DNA of 64,000 nucleotides from DATARR01 sp034666985 (GTDB lineage Bacteria > Acidobacteriota > Thermoanaerobaculia > Multivoradales > UBA5704): NCBI GenBank assembly GCA_034666985.1, contig JAXDKS010000022.1:124001-188000 (forward strand), in the 5' to 3' direction. The position numbers were made by a program, and so were the translations under genes. Under the pieces are notes generated by a model. It saw only the letters and a program-made list of their open reading frames with translations, was not told where the DNA came from and made no database searches. The stretch's first letter is position 1. Each line of letters opens with the position of its first letter. Of the stretch, positions 60,172-64,000 are shown one piece after another.

Positions 60172-61908
60172 TTACTGTCGGGGTGCGGTGGAGTCGAACA
60201 GTCCGCCGCCGTCGCCGCACGTCCGTCCCTGACCCTGGTCGTGAGGCACACAGACGGCCACCGTCCCGGTGCAGCTCGCACCCTGGGGGTCGGTCGCCGT
60301 GAAGCTCAGGCGATAGACCCGGCCGTCTCCCCCGCCGGCCCGGTCGGCGCGGACTGAGACGCCGTCGGTGCCGATCCCGGTCGCGTCCGGAGCTCCGGCG
60401 CGCGAGAGCGGCTCATCCTGGCGGACGGCGGTGACGGTGATCGCGACGAAATCGCCCTCCGGATCGGTGACGCCCCGGACGGCGACGGGAACGAGCCGGC
60501 CGTTAGGCGGCCAGATCGAGGCCGGGCTGGCGAAGGCGGCCGAGCAGTCGGGAGGCCGGTTGGGTTGGAGCACTGTGACGAAGGCGTCGGCACCGTCGGC
60601 GGGGGCGGGCTGGAACGCTCTCACCACCGGCAGGCCAGCTCTGGCCTGACCGGTGAGATGGATGTGATCCAGGAAATCCACGGCAAGGTCCCGGATCTCC
60701 GCCCCTGGGAGGCAGGAGGAAGACAGCACTCCGAGGTCAGCCGGGTCCAATCTCGCGATGAAGTTGTAGGTGCAGCCGGGCTGTGCGAAATCCTCCAGCG
60801 CCGAGCCGGTGGTATCGGTGGTCGAGCCCGCGAGATAGAGCGCGCCGGAAGGGCCCCCGTCGATCCGCCCGGCGGTCTCGTCGCCGCGGCCGCCGAGATA
60901 CGTCGAGGAGACCAGCCTACCGTCGGGACCGAGCTTCGCCAGGAAGAGGTCGGCAGGACCGTTCAAGCTCGATTGCCGGGCACGGAGCAGGGGAAAGTCG
61001 GAGGAGGTGGTGCGTCCGGCGACATAGACGCTTCCGCCCTCTCCCGGAAGGATGTCCTTCACCTCGTCGGAGCCGCCTCCCCCCAGGTAGGTGGCGTAGA
61101 CGACCGCTCCTGAGGAATCGAGCTTGGCCACGAAGCCGTCGTTGAGCCCGCCGCCATAGACCCCCTGCGCGGCGCCGCGGACGGGGAAGTCGCGTGAATG
61201 GGTCTCGCCCCCTATGTAAACGTTTCCCTGACCGTCGACAGCGATCGCGTTGCCCACTTCATAGCCGGCGCCGTCGAGCACGGTGAAATAGAGAGCCGTG
61301 CCGTCAGGTCTCAACTTCGCGACCCATGCCCGAGGCAGTAAGGCGCCAAAGATGGGTTCCGGGTAGAACTGCACCCCGGTCACATAAATGCGACCCTGCG
61401 GATCCGTAGCGATTCCACGGGCTTCGGCACGGCTACCCAGCCCCAGATTGAAGTAGAAAACCCGGCGAGTGAGCAGATTGAAGCTCGCCACCATGGCGTA
61501 GGTATCGGCGAGATCCTCCTGCACTCCCGCGAGATAGAACCCGCCTCCAGGACCTGCGGTGACGGCCAGAGGGTAATCGATGATGGGAACCGCGAAGTAG
61601 CTGGAGTAGGAGAGATTCCCCGCCGGGTCGAAGATGCTCACGAAGCTATCTATGGGGAAGGTCAGGTCCTCCGGAGGCAGAGGCTGCAGGGCCCTGTACA
61701 CCGGGAAGTTCGGCGACCTGGTCTGCCCCACCACATACGACGAGCCAACACCGTTCGTGGCGATCGCGTTGCCGCGGTCGAAGGCGCTCCCGCCCAGGTA
61801 AGTGGAGAAGATTGGAGAGCTCGTCTGTGCTCCCAGAACCCACCCTCCCATCAGCGCCAGCCCGGTGAGCGTGCCGAAGAAACGCGCCTGCCAAGTAGTT
61901 CTTCTCAA
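60172..61908 (-). CDS. Secreted SBBP beta-propeller protein 2
   Basis: A 578-residue protein with a signal peptide (FFGTLTGLALMGGWVLGAQT). About five SBBP-like repeats (for example VYATYLGGGGSDEVKDILPG, YSTYLGGSAFDRGN-type) are followed by the same ~120-residue C-terminal domain as propeller 1 (CSAAFASPASIWPPNGRLVP). Starts with TTG at 61908 behind an AGGGAG site. Preceded by the second GEMM-type riboswitch. Likely a surface-exposed or extracellular protein. Confidence 0.87.
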   Translation of the reverse strand: MRRTTWQARFFGTLTGLALMGGWVLGAQTSSPIFSTYLGGSAFDRGNAIATNGVGSSYVVGQTRSPNFPVYRALQPLPPEDLTFPIDSFVSIFDPAGNLSYSSYFAVPIIDYPLAVTAGPGGGFYLAGVQEDLADTYAMVASFNLLTRRVFYFNLGLGSRAEARGIATDPQGRIYVTGVQFYPEPIFGALLPRAWVAKLRPDGTALYFTVLDGAGYEVGNAIAVDGQGNVYIGGETHSRDFPVRGAAQGVYGGGLNDGFVAKLDSSGAVVYATYLGGGGSDEVKDILPGEGGSVYVAGRTTSSDFPLLRARQSSLNGPADLFLAKLGPDGRLVSSTYLGGRGDETAGRIDGGPSGALYLAGSTTDTTGSALEDFAQPGCTYNFIARLDPADLGVLSSSCLPGAEIRDLAVDFLDHIHLTGQARAGLPVVRAFQPAPADGADAFVTVLQPNRPPDCSAAFASPASIWPPNGRLVPVAVRGVTDPEGDFVAITVTAVRQDEPLSRAGAPDATGIGTDGVSVRADRAGGGDGRVYRLSFTATDPQGASCTGTVAVCVPHDQGQGRTCGDGGGLFDSTAPRQ

Positions 61909-62010
61909 GATGTTCTCCCTGATGAATAGGCGGTCTCAGCGGCACCGCCCCATCGGCGGAGTTGCGGATGAAGCGAGAGCCGCAGGAGAGACGCCCGGTC
62001 CTGGCAATCT

Positions 62011-62100
62011 CGGTGGCTTCGGTAACCGGGCGGTCTCGGGGAGGAGATCCTTGGCTTTGCGCCCCCGCCTTGCGGACGGGTTGGCTATTTGCGAAGCATT
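62011..62100 (-). ncRNA. GEMM-I type riboswitch, A at specificity position (cGAMP-type candidate)
   Basis: Minus-strand RNA with P1 stem GCTTCG/CGAAGC, block AATAGCCAACCC, a stem capped by GCAA, GGGGGCGCAAAGCC, a hairpin and CCCGGTTACCGAAGC. At position 20 it has A, in the run AATA, as in the 3',3'-cGAMP-selective GEMM-Ib aptamers, not G. It lies ~100 bases upstream of the TTG start of SBBP protein 2. The remaining leader (61909-62010) and the stretch 62101-62270 show no further feature that I can name. Confidence 0.85.
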
Positions 62101-62271
62101 CCAGATCCTACTAGTGTTTCAGCCTTTTTTAAATCTTATACTTAGAATCGATTGAGTCGAAGAGCTCGCCGCCGACCAAGGCAAGGCGCGAGGCACGAGA
62201 ATTGAAGGCAGGACACGCGGACGCGCCTTCGTCAGGAGCGACGGGGACGAGCGCGGCTATTTTGATCCCGC

Positions 62272-62277
62272 TATAAT
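62272..62277 (+). promoter_or_regulatory. Probable -10 element of the DUF362 gene
   Basis: A perfect TATAAT lies 57 bases before the ATG at 62334, with no good -35. A GGAG site 8 bases before the ATG supports that start. Confidence 0.5.
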
Positions 62278-62333
62278 GTCAGTCCCGCGCCGCCGCGGCG
62301 CGGCAATCCATCGATCGATCCGGAGTCCTATTC

Positions 62334-63449
62334 ATGGCCAAAGCCCGCGTTGCCGTCTTGAAGACCAAGCCCGAGACCGTCCTCGAGGACACCGGGCGCA
62401 CCATGGAGCTGGCGGAGGTCAAGCGCTATCTCGCGCCGGGTGCCACCACGATCCTCAAGGACAACATCTCCTGGCACTTCCCGTTCCCGGGGGCCAACAC
62501 CACCCCCTGGCAGCTCGAGGGCACCATCCAGAAGCTGCGGGCCGACGGGTACACGGACCAGGTGTGCGTGCAGAACAACACCGTCGTCACCGATCCCAAG
62601 AAGGGCGAGCGGCTCAACCGCTACCTGCCGGTGCTGGACAAGTACGACATCCCGGTGCGGTACAACTGTTTCGCGGACGACCTCAAGTGGATCACCTACA
62701 AGCCCAAGGGGAAGATGCTGGTGCTGCCGAAGATCTACCCCGAAGGAATCACCATCCCCGAGTTCTTCCTGGGCAAGAACATCGTCCACCTGCCGACGGT
62801 GAAGTGCCACATCTACACCACCACCACCGGAGCCATGAAGAACGCCTTCGGCGGCCTGCTCAACACCCGCCGGCACTACACGCACTCGTACATCCACGAA
62901 ACGCTGGTGGACCTGCTGACCATCCAGAAGGAGATCCACTCCGGGATCTTCGCCGTGAAGGACGGCACCACCTGCGGCAACGGTCCGGGGCCGCGGACGA
63001 TGATCCCCGTCGAGAAGGACTTCATGATGGCCTCGGGCGACCAGGTGGCGATCGACGCCGTGGCGGCGAAGATGATGGGCTTCGACCCGCTGTCGATCCC
63101 CTACATCCGGCTGGCCCACGACGCCGGCCTGGGCGTGGGCGATCCGCGGGACATCGAGGTGGTGGGCGAGGACGTTTCGAAGTGGAACTTCCACTTCTCG
63201 GTGGGGGACAACGCGGTCTCCCGCTTCGGCGACCTGGTGTGGTTCGGGCCGCTGAAGGGGATCCAGAAGCTGCTGTTCCGGACGCCGCTGGTCTACTTCT
63301 TCGTGTTCGGCTCGTACTTCTACCACGACTTTGCCTGGTATCCGACGGTGGGCAAGCGCCGCATCGACCACTACAAGAAGACCAGCCAGTGGATGCGCCT
63401 GTTCGAGCAGTACCCCGAGGCAATCCGGGAAGAAGAGAAGGCGGCCTGA
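62334..63449 (+). CDS. DUF362 domain protein
   Basis: A 371-residue protein of the DUF362 family, often near iron-sulfur or maturation genes but of unknown function. Family features: LKDNISWHFPFPGANTTPWQ near the N-terminus, VHLPTVKCHIYTTTTGAMKN, TTCGNGPGPRTM, and AIDAVAAKMMGFDPLSIPYI. It has only scattered cysteines and no 4Fe-4S ferredoxin motif. The C-terminus overlaps the next gene by four bases if that gene starts at 63446. Confidence 0.85.
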   Translation: MAKARVAVLKTKPETVLEDTGRTMELAEVKRYLAPGATTILKDNISWHFPFPGANTTPWQLEGTIQKLRADGYTDQVCVQNNTVVTDPKKGERLNRYLPVLDKYDIPVRYNCFADDLKWITYKPKGKMLVLPKIYPEGITIPEFFLGKNIVHLPTVKCHIYTTTTGAMKNAFGGLLNTRRHYTHSYIHETLVDLLTIQKEIHSGIFAVKDGTTCGNGPGPRTMIPVEKDFMMASGDQVAIDAVAAKMMGFDPLSIPYIRLAHDAGLGVGDPRDIEVVGEDVSKWNFHFSVGDNAVSRFGDLVWFGPLKGIQKLLFRTPLVYFFVFGSYFYHDFAWYPTVGKRRIDHYKKTSQWMRLFEQYPEAIREEEKAA

Positions 63450-64000
63450 GCACCGGCGAGGGAGAGAAGGAAGCGGAGGGGAGCGGCACGGGCCTGGAGC
63501 GGCTCGGCCGCCGGCTGCTGATCCCGCTGGGTCTGGGGGTGCTGGTCGTCGTCGGGCTCGCCCTTTCGGCGAATCCGGCCGAGCTGGCGCGGAGCCTGCG
63601 GGGGTTCGACGTCCGGCTGCTGATTCCCGTCCTCTCCCTGTCGCTCCTCAACTACGCCTTGCGCTTCATCCGTTGGGAGGTCTACCTCCGCCGGCTGGAG
63701 GTCCGCCTGCCGCGCGGCCGGAGTCTGGCCGTGTTCCTCGCCGGATTCCTCCTCTCGGTGACGCCGGGCAAGGCGGGGGAGCTCGGCAAGGCGTGGCTGG
63801 TGCGGGAGCTGGGAGGCGGACCGGCGCTGCGGGTGGTGCCGGCGGTGCTGGCCGAGCGGGTGACGGACCTGCTGGGCGTGCTGCTGCTGATCGCCCTCGG
63901 CTCGCTCCCCTTCCCCGGAGGACCCTGGATCGCGGCGGCCGGGATCGCCGGGGTGGGCGTCGCCGTGGCGGTGCTCACCTGGCGGAGCGTGGCGGCGCGG
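63446..64000 (+). CDS. Flippase-like (LPG synthase TM region / UPF0104) membrane protein, truncated by the window
   Basis: Read through to the right edge: LLIPLGLGVLVVVGLALSAN (helix 1), SLSLLNYALRFIRWEVYLRR (helix 2), FLLSVTPGKAGELGKAWLVR with the conserved T-P-G-K.G.L motif, and VVPAVLAERVTDLLGVLLLI. Members flip lipid-linked precursors or form the transmembrane part of lysyl-phosphatidylglycerol synthase. No ATG is available; the CTG at 63446 (CTGA overlap with the DUF362 stop) gives a natural N-terminus (MSTGEGEKEAEGSG). The start is therefore uncertain. Confidence 0.75.
   Translation, partial: MSTGEGEKEAEGSGTGLERLGRRLLIPLGLGVLVVVGLALSANPAELARSLRGFDVRLLIPVLSLSLLNYALRFIRWEVYLRRLEVRLPRGRSLAVFLAGFLLSVTPGKAGELGKAWLVRELGGGPALRVVPAVLAERVTDLLGVLLLIALGSLPFPGGPWIAAAGIAGVGVAVAVLTWRSVAAR

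Overview
The window is very GC-rich, densely packed DNA from a diderm bacterium. An RseP protease, UppS/CdsA lipid genes, a type IV pilus cluster with PilY1, and secreted SBBP beta-propeller proteins together suggest an Acidobacteriota-like organism. This placement is inference from gene content; no rRNA, tRNA or other marker was seen.

Layout. 1-8.1 kb (minus strand): the 5' part of rpe, a PASTA membrane protein, then a compact run glycosyltransferase - truA - uppS - cdsA - rseP - cysteine-free redoxin; nfo lies on the plus strand. 8.1-17 kb: a processive family 2 glycosyltransferase, an acetyltransferase, a secreted protein, a group of toxin-antitoxin relics (orphan CopG protein, frameshifted antitoxin, intact MazE/MazF pair) around a Ski2-like helicase, and an MFS transporter. 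17-22.8 kb: ychF, a TPR protein, selA and a sigma-54 response regulator. 22.9-47 kb (minus strand): a 24-kb type IV pilus region with minor pilins, PilY1, a sensor kinase, prepilin peptidase, four tandem YfhO-like membrane proteins, two GspG-like major pilins and two M20 peptidases. 47-53 kb: envelope or sugar genes (two polytopic proteins, a sugar aminotransferase), a stand-alone 5'-3' exonuclease and a nested palindromic element. 53-62 kb: a putative secreted metallopeptidase, a 16 x 21-bp repeat array, a BNR-type propeller, a lower-GC 2-TM protein, and two SBBP propeller genes each preceded by a GEMM-type cyclic-dinucleotide riboswitch. 62.3-64 kb: a DUF362 protein and the start of a flippase-like membrane protein.

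How the parts may work together. The pilus region looks like one regulon. Both major-pilin genes and the minor-pilin operon carry good -24/-12 (sigma-54) promoters, and the window encodes a PilS-like kinase and an NtrC-type regulator that could activate them. Each major pilin is closed by its own intrinsic terminator. The four YfhO-like proteins sit directly between a major pilin and the prepilin peptidase, which makes envelope or pilin glycosylation a reasonable hypothesis. The SBBP genes appear to be under cyclic-dinucleotide control, so surface properties may be tuned both by sigma-54 and by second messengers. The two riboswitches differ at the base that separates c-di-GMP from cGAMP aptamers, so the neighbouring paralogues may answer different signals.

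Dispersed GC-rich palindromic repeats fill several intergenic gaps, and one has been read through into the C-terminus of a glycosyltransferase. All alignments were made by eye.
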